Below are positions 48,999 to 61,645 of a stretch of DNA of 64,000 nucleotides, in pieces. The stretch is from the NCBI RefSeq assembly GCF_963966145.1, contig NC_091048.1, positions 18,972,001 to 19,036,000 on the forward strand, in the 5' to 3' direction. The notes under the pieces are model-generated. The model was not told the DNA's origin. It saw nothing but the letters and a program-made list of their open reading frames with translations, and ran no database searches. How positions within the stretch are numbered: the stretch's first letter is position 1; every line of letters starts with the position of its first letter. The position numbers and the translations under genes were made by a program. This DNA is from Tenebrio molitor (Eukaryota > Arthropoda > Insecta > Coleoptera > Tenebrionidae).

Positions 48999-49198
48999 CA
49001 GGGTATTTCACGAGTGATAATGAGCCCGGCGGAATAGAAAATGCAACCCACAATACATTGGAACGTAAACCTGGACAAGGAGGCGATAAATATCCGGCTT
49101 TTCCTCCTGATGTATGTATTGTGATGTGATGTGTGATGATGTATTGTGGATTGCATTTTCTATTCAGCCGGGCTCATTATCACTCGTGAAATACCCTG
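48999..49198. mobile_element. MITE with CAGGGTATTTCACGAG ends
   Basis: The inverted arms match over about 55 bp (CAGGGTATTTCACGAGTGAT, AATAGAAAATGCAA). Between the arms TGATGTGATGTGTGATGATG forms a small simple repeat. The left flank is TA; the right has TG before the next TA. The ends resemble those of 55529-57749. Confidence 0.8.
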
Positions 49199-49202
49199 TG
49201 TA

Positions 49203-49381
49203 TCGGGTGTTTTTTTTTAATTTCACCTCAAAGTTGTGAACGCACCACGGGTTACGATCACGGATCAGCTGTTTATGACTAACCTCACTTTTTGCATTGT
49301 TTGTGCATACTGACGAGTGGTGCGTTCACAATCGACTTTTCAACGTCAACTTTGAGGTGAAATTTAAAAAAAAACACCCGA
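49203..49381. mobile_element. MITE family E, copy 2
   Basis: Inverted ends TCGGGTGTTTTTTTTTAATT continue into CACCTCAAAGTTG, between TA dinucleotides. It shares the ACGGATCAGCTGTTT centre with 18810-18986. It almost abuts the previous MITE. Confidence 0.8.
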
Positions 49382-49383
49382 TA

Positions 49384-50268
49384 GTTCTCTCAATAAATGT
49401 CATCAATCGAATTAACAATTGTTACAATTTACTAAATTGAAAACGTTAATGGCCACTTCCAACATTTGCTGTGACTTGTTTTTGTTACCTCCTTTTCAAT
49501 TTCAATCTCAACTTTTGCATTCATATCATCCCTTCGCAACAAATCACATTTGGAATTTTGATGAATCATCGGGGGACATTAAAAGCTGGGACATCAAAAT
49601 TTTTTTTATTGTGTATCAAACTTTCACTTCGTCACAAATTGGAAGATTATCTATTGTCACAGTGACATCACTTTCTTATAAAATTTAAATAATGTCCAAT
49701 TTGTCCGACGTTCAAAAACCAAGAAACCGATTCTGTGAATAATTACCAACTATTTAATTGGGAAAACAAACAATATCATTCAATATGAAACAAAATGAAC
49801 TTTAACTTAATGGTTTTGACAAATAAATGTCATTCAGCCCGGCATAATTTTTATAACCTTTTGGTAAAAAGCCAAATTTTATAATTTTTGACTTTATACA
49901 ATTGTCATCTTGTCCAAGCTTTTAATGTCCACCGATGGTACACTGCTGTGCAGAAAAATCACGTAGACCTATTTTTCGCTGTAAATCAGTATCGATTAGT
50001 TTTGATTTTTTATTTGTCAGTGTCAAACAACTGTTTCATTTTCCTAATAACAAATAAAATTGTGACAATCTCACTGATATCCACATTTACAAAGCACAAA
50101 ATACTCGAAAACTTGATTGCTTGATTTTTGAAGTGTACGTAATTTTTCTGCACAGCAGTGTATATTTTGAGGTTAGGCTTTCCTTTTTTGTAGAGCAGCA
50201 CTTCGTATTTTTACAAGGGTAATGCAAAGGTAACTAGATGAAAATCACTTTGTTCTACACTGTAGTTA
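49384..50268. other. intron stretch with a weak inverted repeat
   Basis: TACACTGCTGTGCAGAAAAA (about 49939) and its complement TTTTTCTGCACAGCAGTGTA (about 50143) form a probable TA-type MITE of about 225 bp between them. The rest is AT-rich. Confidence 0.5.
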
Positions 50269-50270
50269 TA

Positions 50271-51157
50271 CAGTGTGGAAATTACTTATGGAATAAATTC
50301 AATAATTTCCAAACTAATGATATTTGTCGAAAACGCTGAAACAGATCAATGTTTATTTCTCGTAATACTTATTTTAGGTTACTTCACTTGCTCATGACGT
50401 CATCCATTTTTGAGCTATGACGTCATCACCATTTTTTTTTAAGTGACAACCCCCACTTTTTTCTTCTCTTTCTGATAGACCTGCGTACTACCTAAATTAT
50501 GAATTAAAAAATTTGGTAACTTACATAACAATTTTTTTGAGAAAATGACAAATTTTACTTCAAAACTTTAATTTAATTTTTAATGTATTTAATTTTTGTT
50601 CTATGTGGTTATTTAAAATCGAGGATTTACTTCAATAGACCAAATAATTTAGAAGATTTACGACACAGAATTCGGGCTGAAATGGAACAAATTAGCCCTA
50701 ACATTATTGAACGCAGTGTACAATGTTTACACTCCTGCTGAGTGCTAAATAGTTGGCGGGGGGCAATTTCAACATTTGCGTTACATTTTATTGTTAACCT
50801 TAGATGTTTGTTTGTTTTTGTTTGAGGTCAATTAAATTTTTTACATTAAAAATTAAATAAAATTTTTGAAGTAAAATTTGTCATTTTCTCAAAAAAATTG
50901 TTATGTACGGTATCAATTTTTTTGATTCATCGTTTAGGTAGTAAGAAGATCTATCAGAAAGAGGACAAAAAAGTGGGGGTTGTCATTTAAGAAAATTGGT
51001 GATGACGTAATAGCTCAAAAATGGATAACGTCATGAACAAGTGAACCAACTTAAAATAAGCACTATGAGAAATAAAAATTGACCTGTTTCAGCGTTTTCG
51101 ACAAATGTCATTAGTTTTGAAATTATTGAATTTATTCCATAAGTAGTTTCCACACTG
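50271..51157. mobile_element. long-TIR element, family D copy 2
   Basis: Ends CAGTGTGGAAA...TTTCCACACTG lie between TA dinucleotides (50269-50270 and 51158-51159). The arms match over about 200 bp and contain two TGACGTCAT palindromes on the left. The centre shares AGTTGGCGGGGGGCAATTTC and TAACATAACAATTTTTTTGA-type blocks with 17263-18078. No coding frame. Confidence 0.88.
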
Positions 51158-51159
51158 TA

Positions 51160-53007
51160 TAGTCCAGGTTTATTAATGTTATTATAAATGATTGCCCCAT
51201 CGCAGTTGGCATTGGTGACGTAGTTGAATGTGGCGCAAGGCTCATAACATGAGTGACACTAGTATCGCCGATAGGTGGTGATATTGGCGGTAGTGGAAAT
51301 CTGTCTAATAGTTTGTCTAACGTTGCGAGGCTGATGGTACATCCAAAATTTGTGTGAGTTTTCAACGCCAACTGCGATGGGACAGTCATTTGTAATAAAA
51401 TAACCCTGTACAAGGTAATGGCAATAATTATAATTTCTTTGTAAGAAAGGGGAAGAGAAGCTTTCTCGACTGTTTAGTTTAGAAAAATTCATGTTTTCTT
51501 TGTTAATGTTTTTTTAGGCACCCTTAATGAAAACGGTAATTTTACCTATGAAAAGTAACTCTTTTTTAAAAAATTGTTAATTCAGACTAGCTAGAAAATT
51601 GGATTCACTTTTCCAGATTTGCCCAAAAGATGGAACTACGAAAAAAAAAATGGAAGAAATTGACAGTAACATTGACAATTGCACGAAATATTAAATTAGA
51701 TGTTGCCATTTGCCATTGGCAATATGAAGAAAAATGACTCCAATTTTCGTAGCCACTCTGTATTTATTAATAAATTTATCTATTTGAAATAAGAACATAG
51801 ATACAAAATAGATTTGTAATTTTTCCAATTTTTGTTTGCTTTGTAGTTCGTGCGGTCGCCTAAAAAATGTAATGTGCACCTCTGCCAAAAAATGCCTTTT
51901 GTCCTCGCCTGTTTTAAAGCCTCGGCTGCGCCTCGGCCAGAAAACTCAGACTCGAACAAAAAACATGCACTTTTGGCCTTAATACACAAATATCTATTAT
52001 GTATATGTTTCTTTTAATAAATATTTATTATTGTGTAACAATAAGATCAATGTCTATTTCTTTTTTATGTTAAAAAACTTGGTGCTTTTTGTAATTCAAT
52101 GCTGTTGAAAATAAAACATCCATTTTAGTGATTACAACCAATAAATCGATTTCGGATAAAATCAACAAAAATTTTTACTTGTTTAATAAAGAAACGTGCC
52201 GGAGAGAAGGTCGTGTTGTGCAAGAAGTTATTAATTTTTTCTTAATTTCGTTTACTCCTTCATGAGAATCTACCATTTTGGACATATCTACCACAATTTC
52301 TAACAACATAATAACAAGTATTAATTTCAACATTTAGGCATCATTATTCCTCACAGTTGAAGTTACTTACTTAGTACATACTATACTTATAAAACGAACA
52401 ATAAATTTAAACTACATATTCGACAAATTTCACTTTTTTTATTTCATGAATAAAATCTACCGAGATTTCTTTCCTCAAATTTACGACTTCCGTTAAATTA
52501 AAACTTGAGTAGATCCATAAAAAAACAACGATTTGTAGGAGAATGGCAGAATATTTTCTTGAAGGTGCTAGGTAGATATGTACTATCACATACATAATTC
52601 CTTCAGTTCTAAGATATGAAATTTATACGTTGTTCATTTACGTTCTAATGATAGTAATAAATGAAACAAAGTATTCTTGAAAAATTTCATTTAATAAAAA
52701 GGCAATAACAGCATTTTTCTGTTAATTGCTGTTAAAAAAAAATCAAATACCTAGGAACGATACAGCAATTAGGAGATTTTAATCTAAGAGTTTTTGTTTC
52801 AGTAGTTAACAAAAAATGCAAAAAATCGTAGACAAGGTCACTGTTGATTTTGGTTAAGAAAAGTTTTCCAAGCTTATGAATGCTTTAGTTCTTCTGGAAA
52901 TTAACATTACTGGTAGTTGAATGCTTTATTTCTGATCAACAATAAAAGCATGGAGTGAGGAAAAATTTATGGAAACTAATTCCTATGCACGTGGAGATTC
53001 TATAAGA
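51160..53007. other. intron stretch, nothing assignable
   Basis: Several frames of 60-90 codons lack family motifs. TTAATAAATATT-rich sequence prevails. Confidence 0.3.
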
Positions 53008-53350
53008 AAAGTATAGTCCAATTTTTACCCTTTTGAGGTGACGTCACGATATCCTTCCTCGCTTTCTCTTTATTGAAACGACAGAAACAGAAAAAAACAA
53101 AAAAAAAAGGCACGTGTATTTATTGATGGTCACTTTAAGGTTATTTTATGCTCCTGTCAATTTGACAATTTTTAATTTCTTTTACTTATTACATTGATTA
53201 GAAACATAACCTTTCGAAGCAATTGTCAACAAATTTGACACATTTATAGTTATTTATGATCAATTCAAATTTGTTTCTGATCCTAGCTCAAACATACGTA
53301 AAGTTACTAGATAATTACGTCATCGCAAAAGGGTAAAAATTGTACTTTAC
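53008..53350. mobile_element. MITE with CAATTTTTACCCTTTTG ends
   Basis: The inverted arms share CAATTTTTACCCTTTTG, followed by TGACGT(C/A)A. The interior has TTGACAATTTTT-type spacers. End positions are accurate only to a few bases. Confidence 0.65.
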
Positions 53351-54071
53351 CTCATTATTACAGGAGACGAAGTTATTCATGTGTCAAAAATGTTCGAGTT
53401 TTCACGGTAACAGTGATTGAAAAAATGTTTAGGTCAATGAACTGCTCGAAAACAATTCCCCTTGTTAATTTTTTTGACGGCCAAAAATTTACGGAAATAT
53501 TTGTCGTTATAATACCATGGCAACTGTATCAAGTGGATTATCCACTGAATGTTCATCACGGGAATGCAATTTTCACTTATTATAACGGGTGTTCAAATGA
53601 ACTGGAACTTTTTTTGGTTAGATTTTTTTACAAAATAAATAAAAATTGGACAGATGGCACAGATTTAAATTATCATATTATTGTCGCTGCCATAATGAAT
53701 GAATTTCCACAACGGAGTGAGCATCAATAAGCAAGCAGACGAAGCAGCACATTTTAAAGGCTTTCAACAAAATAAAAGAAATTACTCATAGAGATAATGG
53801 AAACGTAATGCAAAGTACAAAATTGTAGAAGCAAATGACGTGACCCATAACCTAACTTTTTAAAAGCCCAAATTAGCCGTAAAAATGTGTGTTCACAAGA
53901 CAAAAATTACTAAATTTACTATTGAGTAACTCTAGTTCACCATTATAAAAATGAATTTACTATTTATAGCTTTTGTCATTGATCTTCTAAGACATACTTC
54001 ACAATGTTGTGAAAAATTCAAAGGCTACTTGATGAACTTTTCAGTTGAACACTCGATATGTTATAATACAA
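53351..54071 (+). other. intron stretch with an unassigned 105-codon frame
   Basis: The frame at 53413-53730 opens MIEKMFRSMNCSKTIPLVNF and ends at a TAA. No domain, repeat or splice context is recognised. It may be chance. Confidence 0.25.
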
Positions 54072-54446
54072 AGTGTCTCTAAAAGAACGTATATCAAGAG
54101 TCCTGTAGAATTCGAATATATGTACATAGATACATATTTGATTTTTGCCGCTCTGTAACATACGTGGTACCAAATAGAAAAACAGGTTATATAAGGCCAT
54201 TAATGACAAGTTTTTAATAAAGACTGTTGTTAAATGAAAAGTAGTTAGAATAGAGAAAAACTGAAGAAAATCACAAGCAAAACAACTAAGACCTCGAACT
54301 CACAACTGGCGCTAAAATTTAATAATTAGACATTTGACTGTTGGCATCTGATTTGACGGCTTCAACGTCTCGACATAGTTCGACACAATAAAATTATAGA
54401 ACCGCACAATTCCACAGGACTCTTGATCTGCGTTCTTTTAAAGGCA
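54072..54446. mobile_element. MITE with AAAAGAACG ends
   Basis: AAAAGAACGTATATCAAGAG near 54079 is matched by CTCTTGATCTGCGTTCTTTT near 54420, followed in both arms by TCCTGT(A/G)GAATT. Non-coding centre. Target duplication not resolved. Confidence 0.65.
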
Positions 54447-55526
54447 AAATAAAATTTACCGAATATATTTTAGATTCTTTTACGAGTTCTTTTATCTTTC
54501 CAATTTCTATCATTTAAAAGTGACGTTGAAATAATTTTTACGATGTTTGATCGGTTGTAATTCAAAAAATACTTAAATTCATATCATTTATTTGACAGAA
54601 TACGAATTTATTTTTTATCAAAAATTGTTCGATCTGTTGACTTAAGAGTTCTGAAACATTTTAGAGCGAAAGAGCTCTTCACTAGAAACTACCGGAGTTT
54701 TCATAAAATTTTTACACTAATATAAGATATCATACTATTTTATGGTGTGAAAAACAAATAAAGAAAATTGTAAAATAGTCTCGCGGAGTTTGAGATCAGA
54801 GATGAGTTTGGCGCTGTCTAAGGGCTCCGTGGAGCGCAGTTTGAAAAGTTCTGCGTTAACTTGTTTAATGTCAAAGAATCATATAATAAACACAAAACCC
54901 ACACAACAGGATTTCGATTAAATCACATTAAATTCAAAAGCAGTGAAACCGCTAACATTAAATAATTCACATATTTTAAAAGAAGTCTACTGAGAATCGT
55001 CAATTAACACACCTTTGATGTCGTTTACTTTTGAAGAAAACTGTATTAACTCAAAAATTAAAAGAATAGATTATCCTTACAATGAGCTTTTCACAATGTG
55101 ACACATTTTGAGTTTGATGTACGCATATTTACTTTTACTGTCAGTTTTCTATTAAACTTCAGAACAATTGAAACATTTATTTATAAAAACATTGAGGCCA
55201 CCATTCTTAGTGCAGCTTCGGCTTCCCACTTGTAGGAGCTCTTAGTTTACAAAAAAATACTGTAATAATGAGAAGCTTAAGTTTCAGTTGCAAGAAGTTG
55301 GTAACAAAAGCTAGTTTAATTAGTGGTTAAATTCTCATTAAGAGCATAAAAATATTCATTATCGATTATCATCAATAACCGTTCTTACTCGACTACCGTG
55401 TAAAAAGACCTTCAATGGCTGGCGCCGAACAGTGCACTTCTGACTATAGGAAATCAACTAAAGAAAACATAACATACCATGAAACTTCATATTTAATGCA
55501 TTTTTTATACGGTGTCAGTGTAAAAA
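54447..55526. other. intron stretch, nothing assignable
   Basis: AT-rich, no motif, partner repeat or coding family seen. Confidence 0.3.
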
Positions 55527-55734
55527 TACAGGGTTATTCACGAGAGGGGTACTTCTGAATTTTTATTTTGATGCAACCAACAATACCAATGGCAGTAACT
55601 ACTAAATCAAATGTGTTATTTCTTTTAAATTAGAAATCAAAGTAAGTTGGGTAGATTTGTGAGAAATGTCAGATTGGCAGATAACCTGTATTTAATCAAA
55701 ATTCAACAAATAAATTAACAAATTAAGTTAATGT

Positions 55735-55832
55735 AAAAGGTGTTCGAAATGTCTACCATTGGCTTCTAAATATCTGCAGCGGCGACAGAATTCTTTCCAC
55801 GCTCTCCATAAATGAGGAGCATGTCAGTCTTT
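55735..55832 (-). pseudogene. IS630/mariner-type transposase, N- and C-terminus fused by deletion
   Basis: The minus strand reads DMLLIYGERGKNSVAAADI, the DUF4817-type N-terminus, then after a frame change EANGRHFEHLL, the C-terminal tail. Roughly 300 catalytic codons are missing between them. It matches the relic at 16190-16392 in the same two segments. Confidence 0.6.
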
Positions 55833-56225
55833 TCGTCGTTATTGTAAAATAGTTATTTACATTAGAGTACGGGATGTGAATTTTCCGGCACGACAACTGG
55901 TTTCGGGCACGATGGCGCAGCCGAGTGCCTGATTAGTTGGAGGGCCGGAAAATACGTCCCGTACGACATTTGTATTAGACTTTTCGGCTGACCAAAATAT
56001 TAAATCTTTTAAAAATCAAGACTAATTTTATTGTAGAATTTGACATCGTCAATAAAGAATCGAATGCTGTGGAATCAATTCCTTGACGACCGTGACCGCT
56101 CATTTGTTTTTTTTCCTAACAAATTATTTGCCGGCTAAATTTTCACGGTCGTGCTTCAAAATTTGATTTTGGTGTATTAATCGAGTGAAAAAAATGTCTT
56201 GTATATAATATAGGGTGAGTTAAAT

Positions 56226-56578
56226 GTGACACCAGAGGCAGTACAACTAGTGGCAGGACTAAATTCTGAATTATTACCACAAAAATCGAAACAACGTTAC
56301 ATAGGACAATTTTTTCTCAAGAAAGTATGTAATAACCATTCTTTAATTCACAAATTTTTAATAAACCATATTTTATTACAGACAGTTTTATTAATAGGTG
56401 TTTGTGGTGCCTGTCTCCGAAAGGAGTTATATACTCTGAAAATGGAAAATGTCAAGAGAAGATATTATATTGATAACTGACACAAAAACCAATATTTGTA
56501 GATCGTTTGCCATTACCAATCCAAACTGGGTTGAAACTGTGAAGAAATATATGGAAGTCAGGTTAAATTGGTATTAAT
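56226..56578 (+). pseudogene. Crypton-like tyrosine recombinase relic
   Basis: The plus strand has LLPQKSKQRYIGQFFLKK, typical of the N-terminal SAM-like part of Crypton-type recombinases. A 57-bp intron-like gap follows (56325 GTATGT to 56381 TTACAG). Then LLIGVCGACLRKELYTLKME gives the first part of the catalytic domain, including the region of its first arginine (LRKEL). After a frame change, REDIILITDTKTNICRSFAI and WVETVKKYMEVR continue the family. The C-terminal part with the other catalytic residues is absent or unrecognisable. It is a dead fragment inside 55529-57749. Confidence 0.65.
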
Positions 56579-57751
56579 ACAATTAAAACAATTTCAAATA
56601 AAATTGACAAATATTTGAACCTTGATTGCCCCATGGACACAAGATTGAAGTTCCTAAAATGATTCGTGATGACTCATGGTGGCCTTCCTTCAACATCAAA
56701 AACAAAATGTACTGTGTTACAGCTACAGCTCAAACAATGGTGAGTTGTGCCACAAACTTCGATACAGTGCTTTAATCTACTTGAATTTTTAGCAGTTGCT
56801 TCCAATGTAACCATCCAACATTGAGAATTCCATCATCAGTACCGTAAGAGAAGCACCAGTACAACATATTGACATTCAACCCAGAAGTAATAAAGCTGAC
56901 AGTTACCAAATTGTTTCTGCATTGTTCTCTAAAGTGGAGAATTGTAACAATAATGTTTACAACTGTAATTTTACAAAATAAATTATGTTAATAATGTTGC
57001 AAATTATTAAAATGTCTTGTACTTAACCACTACTTCCTGGTGAAAACGAATCATCTTTCTTCAGGTGAATACAAGATTTTGGGGTTAGAATGTTTTGTAG
57101 ATTTTTATTTTCCAGTTGCACTTTAGCACTAACAGCTAGTACTGGATAAAGTAGGTACACAAAACCATATATCAACTTCTGTGGTTTTGTTTTATTGTGC
57201 TATTTTGCAGATATTTATGAAATACCTGACAATTGTCAAACTTTTTGACATATAAAGCTGCCAACCCAATAGGTTGTATTTTCCCTGTTACGATTATTTT
57301 CTTTTTCGATCGATATAAATTAAACAAACACATTTATCGGAAAAATTATACAGGGAAATGTGTTTTTTTACACTAAATTAAAGTAACGTATGGACACTTT
57401 AATTTTAAATTAACTGTGAAAAGAATAAATCAACGGTGTCCGCACATTTTCCCGTACTCCACCAGATTTTTCCCACATTCCACTAGAAATTTTTGACATT
57501 GTACGGGAAATCGCACCTCCCTTGACCTAAAGTGTAAGGTAACGCTATATTTCCCAGATTGGGAGGCCGAAAACACATTTTTCGAATTGACAAATATTTT
57601 TTGCTTTAACGTCAAAGAGACAGAACTAAGAGCCATCGTGGATTCAGTTATAATTATTTTCAAAATTTGAAATCAAGATATTGTTGCAATGTGTATAATG
57701 GGTTGCGGTAAAATGAAATTCAGAAATACCCCTCTCGTGAATAACCCTGTA

Positions 57752-58424
57752 TATGTCGTTGATTTTTGACAAAAATCCTCGGACAAATCAATTTGTATTT
57801 CTACATCGTGATATTTGGCATAGATTACACTTTTCTATTCCTGCTAGTGGCAGCCCAAGGAGAGGCAATTTAAAAAATTTAAATGGAGTAAATTTCCATG
57901 GCATCGACGACTTACGGATGAGAATTAGACAGAAAATTCGGTCAATTGGATCAGAGGTTTTTCGTTAAGTTCTTAACGACTTTGAATACCATCTGGCTGT
58001 TAGGAAGTTCGTAGAGCTCAGTTTGCGAATTTAATTTGATGATATACATATTTTCATTTATGGTAAAATTTACTTGAATTGTTTTTTCTTTTAAAAGACC
58101 GATTTAAAAAATGCTTTCGGGATTGGACAGACAATAAAAAGCTCTTCGAAAAAATTTAAAATTTAACCCCTGTTGCTAACCAAAGGCGTAGTACCGTACG
58201 ATCAAATAAAAAAAAAATCAGAGTAGGCGAAAATGGTGGTTTGAACCGATCAAAGCATCAAAATAGCACAATCCAGGTAACTCGATTTTTTTTTAATTTA
58301 TCGCACGTTATTTATACTCGCTAAAAATAGGAACAAAACGAAGAAAATGGTAAACCTGTACTTTTAGATGAAGCATTTATACTGTCTGGCACAGTGCTAA
58401 ATTTGTTGTGAAAAAATGCACCAA
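57752..58424. other. intron stretch, nothing assignable
   Basis: A 71-codon plus frame at 57753-57968 has no family motif, and the rest is AT-rich. An isolated CTGGCACAGTG near 58385 may be the damaged left end of the family D piece that follows. Confidence 0.3.
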
Positions 58425-58590
58425 AGTGGGGGTTGTCATTTAAAAAAACCAATGATGACGTCATAAGTAAAATTTGTAGGTCATAAAGTGGCTAATAAAA
58501 AAATAAAATTGACCTGTCCGAGCAATTTTCTAAAAGTATCAGATAACGCTATTATAAATTTTGTTCCTTACTTTATCACCACACTGTATA
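58425..58590. mobile_element. family D element, right-end fragment
   Basis: AAAGTGGGGGTTGTCATTTA, TGATGACGTCATAA and the terminal CACACTG followed by TA match the right arm of 50271-51157. The left part is largely missing. Confidence 0.7.
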
Positions 58591-59221
58591 TTCGTGCTAT
58601 TTCCCATTTCGCGGGAAGGCGTGTACAGTGGGAAGCACGGAATTTCGGGCAACAAATTATGTATGTCATTAAAAAAAAAGCAATGTAGTCTAACCTTTAT
58701 TGTCGTAAATGTCACAATAATTAATTTTGACTGAACTTCAAAATAAACTGTCACAATTATGCACAATTATTTTAGTTATTGATTTCCAAAGTTTAATAAG
58801 ACTGTTCGGTTTTCGAAAAATCATATCTAAGCACTTGCAACTTTTCAGGATTATTGAATGCAATTTGTCTAAATGACATGCGACAATAGTAGGATATTAA
58901 AATGAGGTTATTATGTAATACGTCTAGCAGCCGATAGTTATTTTCATATGAGTAAAGCTGTCAGATGACTTTTTAGATATGAGGCCGAAATTTGAAGCAC
59001 GAGGCGATAGCCAAGTGATGCAAAACAGGCCGAATACCTAAAAACTGACAGCGCACGAATATTGAATAACGTTTTTCGTGTTCGTTTGGACAAAGTCTTA
59101 AAAAACTTTTTTTTTTATTCTGTCAAAAAATAAAATGATATTTATTTTTGAGCTACAATTTTTTTTAATTGCTTTTAGTCTTCTACGTTATCCCACAACC
59201 TCGTAGGTAAAATTTCGGCAC
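58591..59221. other. intron stretch with a degenerate hairpin
   Basis: Around 58970-59050 ATGAGGCCGAAATTTGAAGC is loosely mirrored by AACAGGCCGAATAC, similar in style to other hairpin elements here. Otherwise AT-rich. Confidence 0.3.
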
Positions 59222-59375
59222 ATTTTAAAAATACACCGTGTGTATAATATCATATTTTATAAAATGTATGCCAATGCGAAGTAACCTCTAGGAAATATGC
59301 TGTAAAACAAGGAAACAGCATTGGTGTACGTTTTATAAAATCTGATAAACAGGGTGTATTTTTAAAATGCAAAAA
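59222..59375. mobile_element. small fold-back MITE
   Basis: TTTTAAAAATACACC at left and GGTGTATTTTTAAAA at right bound about 150 bp. The inner sequence (GCCAATGC...GCATTGGTG) is also self-complementary. Confidence 0.65.
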
Positions 59376-59643
59376 CAACTTGAAAGTCTTTGACGGGTAC
59401 AATGGCACCGATTAAATGTCCAATACGGAACGGTAAAACTTTCTATAATGATAATTCCAGATGTTTGAATCTAGCATGTGACATCTTAATTCAGCAATCA
59501 ACAAAGAACAAACACTCGGTAGGTGTAACCGTTACGAAGACGTTGACGTAATTTTTTTACAAATTAGCATCGAACATGTATGCTAACAGTTATTTTTGTT
59601 ATTGTTTCTAAATTGTGAAATAAAATCGCGATGGTTCACTTAC

Positions 59644-61645
59644 CTTACTGAAGTATCCAACTGTATGACACCCCTCACTGTCCACGATGGTCATAACGTA
59701 AAATAAGAACGGTTCTACATCGTAATAGAGAGTTTTATGGTCCAGAAAGAACTTAGCTAGCAAACACAGATTCTGGCAATACTGTTTATATCTTTTCCCA
59801 TCCACTTCCCACACACTAATTTTGTCTTTGCGGTACACCTCCTCTCCAGGCGGATGTCTCCAAACACATTTGACAACGTGTCTTTGCAGAACAGTTCTCG
59901 TCTTCATGTACCGCAAGCAATATTCGCAAATGTACAGTTTAGGTAAACGGGCGTAGTCTTCAGGATATGGACTCTGATACCACACTTCCATCTCAAATCT
60001 CCCCATTTCTATACATTTTGTCCCTTTTGTGTTTGGCTGGGTTTTCAGATCTTCTTCAATTTTCTCGCTGGCTAACGCCTGAGCGTCCCTGAATAATTTC
60101 AGATCATAATCCGGCACGAAATTCGATAAATCCGGCTCGCGGTTTTTATCGGGGTTTTGCGGTTTTATTTCTTCTACAGGCTCTGATTTGAATTTTAAGT
60201 GGATGTCGCGAATTTTCTGCAAGTACTGCTTCTGTTCTTGGGTCGGCTGGGGCCTTGGTGATTTCTTGTGGTACTCCAGGGCTTTCTTTCTGATGTCTTC
60301 TCGTTTCTTCCGCTCGATTACGTCGTCCTTACATTGGGCAGGAGTTAAATTGTGGTAAGTGGGGCATGCTTCTAAAGTAAAATGTTTCTCGTATTTTCCG
60401 CTCAAGTGGCCCAAGCTGTTGCAACCTTCCAAGGGACATTTTCGCTCTTCTATTATTAAGATCTCACTGGCGCGCGACTTCGCGTCGTTTCTCTTATTAT
60501 TCTTTGTTTTGCCCTTTGTCGAAATCGGTGCTCTTTTAACAGGAGACCTACTGAGTGATCTTTTTGTGCTCTCGGTGTCTGAATCTGTGTCAGAGTACAC
60601 GTTTTTTCCTAACACGTGCTTTGATTTCCTGGTGCTAGCAGATCTAGTTAACTTTCTTGTTACTTGCTTGGTTGCAGCTTGACTTTCAGTTTCAGAGTCT
60701 GACATGCCACCTCTATCTTTTGCAGTAACTGAGGGCTTCTTCGTCAGCTTTTTATCAAGCATTTTTCTGTTTGTACTGGACGATTCTCCACTGCTTTCAC
60801 TGTCTGAACTGCTACTAGAAGCTGTTGATGATGACGCTGAACTAGCAGAACTAATGATAGCCTTCGACTTTGGAGCAGGCTTTTCAGGTTTTTTCTCTGG
60901 TAGCTTAGGCTTTTCCACAGTTCTTGCTGAAGCTTTCGGACGCGGTTTCGGTGCCGGCGGTTTAGGTCTACTCTTTTTTGATACATCATCTGATTCAGAA
61001 CTATTCTCAGGAGAGAAAATACTCTTTTTCTTATTTGCAGCATCATTTTTATTATTCAAATTCTTCCCGATCACTTTTTTGGGCACTTCTTTACTCTTGC
61101 CCCCTTTATTTGATATGGCTTTAACAGGTGACTTTGATGCAACCTGTTTGTTATTTGTCGTAGTTGTTACTGCAACTTTAGGAGTGATAGTTGCACTACT
61201 CTTAGGTTTGGCAGTACTCTTTCGCTTAATTGCAGGTTTAGGTTTAGAATCTTCTTCTGATGAATATATAGTAGTTTTGGGCGGCTGCTTATTTGGTTTA
61301 GATATTGGAGGCTTGACTTTTGCTACCGGCTTTACCTCTGACGATTTTGATGCTCCTACTTTTATACTATCTGAACCTTTACGCAAATTTTTTTGAATGG
61401 GAACACTTTTCTTAGACTCTGACGCAGATTGTTGTTTGGTCGATTCTTGCGAACTGGAAGACTCACTATCACTTGACGAAGATGAATCTGAACCTGTTGA
61501 TGAAGAACTCGAGCTAGAAGAGTCTGTGGATCCTGAAGACGAATCTGTTGAGCTTCCATGCTAAAAATGAATTAATTACAATAAACACAAATATGTAACC
61601 CACAGACAATACCTTTTTATTATTACTATTTGTCATGTTTGACAT
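59644..61645 (-). CDS. chm: chm/KAT7 MYST histone acetyltransferase, exons 1-2
   Basis: Exon 1 (61645-61613) encodes [11 protein letters not shown] and ends at GTATTG. Exon 2 starts at 61560 after TTTTTAG and runs to 59644, with GTAAGTG following. Together they give 650 residues. Residues 12 to about 380 are low-complexity Ser/Lys/Pro-rich, probably disordered. A C2HC zinc finger typical of KAT7/HBO1 follows at about 386 ([20 protein letters not shown]). The MYST domain starts near 520 and includes [15 protein letters not shown] and the C2HC finger [17 protein letters not shown]. It continues with [18 protein letters not shown], whose lysine is the autoacetylation site in the family, and GYFSK. 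The protein acetylates histone H3/H4 tails as part of a nuclear BRPF/JADE-ING complex (family knowledge). The C2HC finger before MYST separates it from Tip60 and MOF, which have chromodomains. It continues in exon 3 at 13352. The visible part appears intact. Confidence 0.95.

Larger units (their letters stand above)
55529..57749. mobile_element. composite 2.2-kb TIR element
   Basis: Inverted ends CAGGGTTATTCACGAGAGGG lie between TA dinucleotides (55527-55528 and 57750-57751), and looser similarity continues inward. Near the left end is a transposase relic on the minus strand (55735-55832). A hairpin with CCGGCACGAC...GGGCCGGAAAAT follows at about 55885-55965, then a Crypton-like relic on the plus strand. 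This looks like an IS630-type element that received other insertions. Confidence 0.8.

Noticed and set aside
53413..53730. 105-codon plus-strand frame as a gene
   Set aside because: No domain or splice signals; length is within what chance can give in this much sequence.
60359..61396. Open frames of 107 and 230 codons on the plus strand
   Set aside because: They are antisense to chm exon 2; the Ser/Lys-rich coding strand generates a long Leu/Phe-rich shadow.
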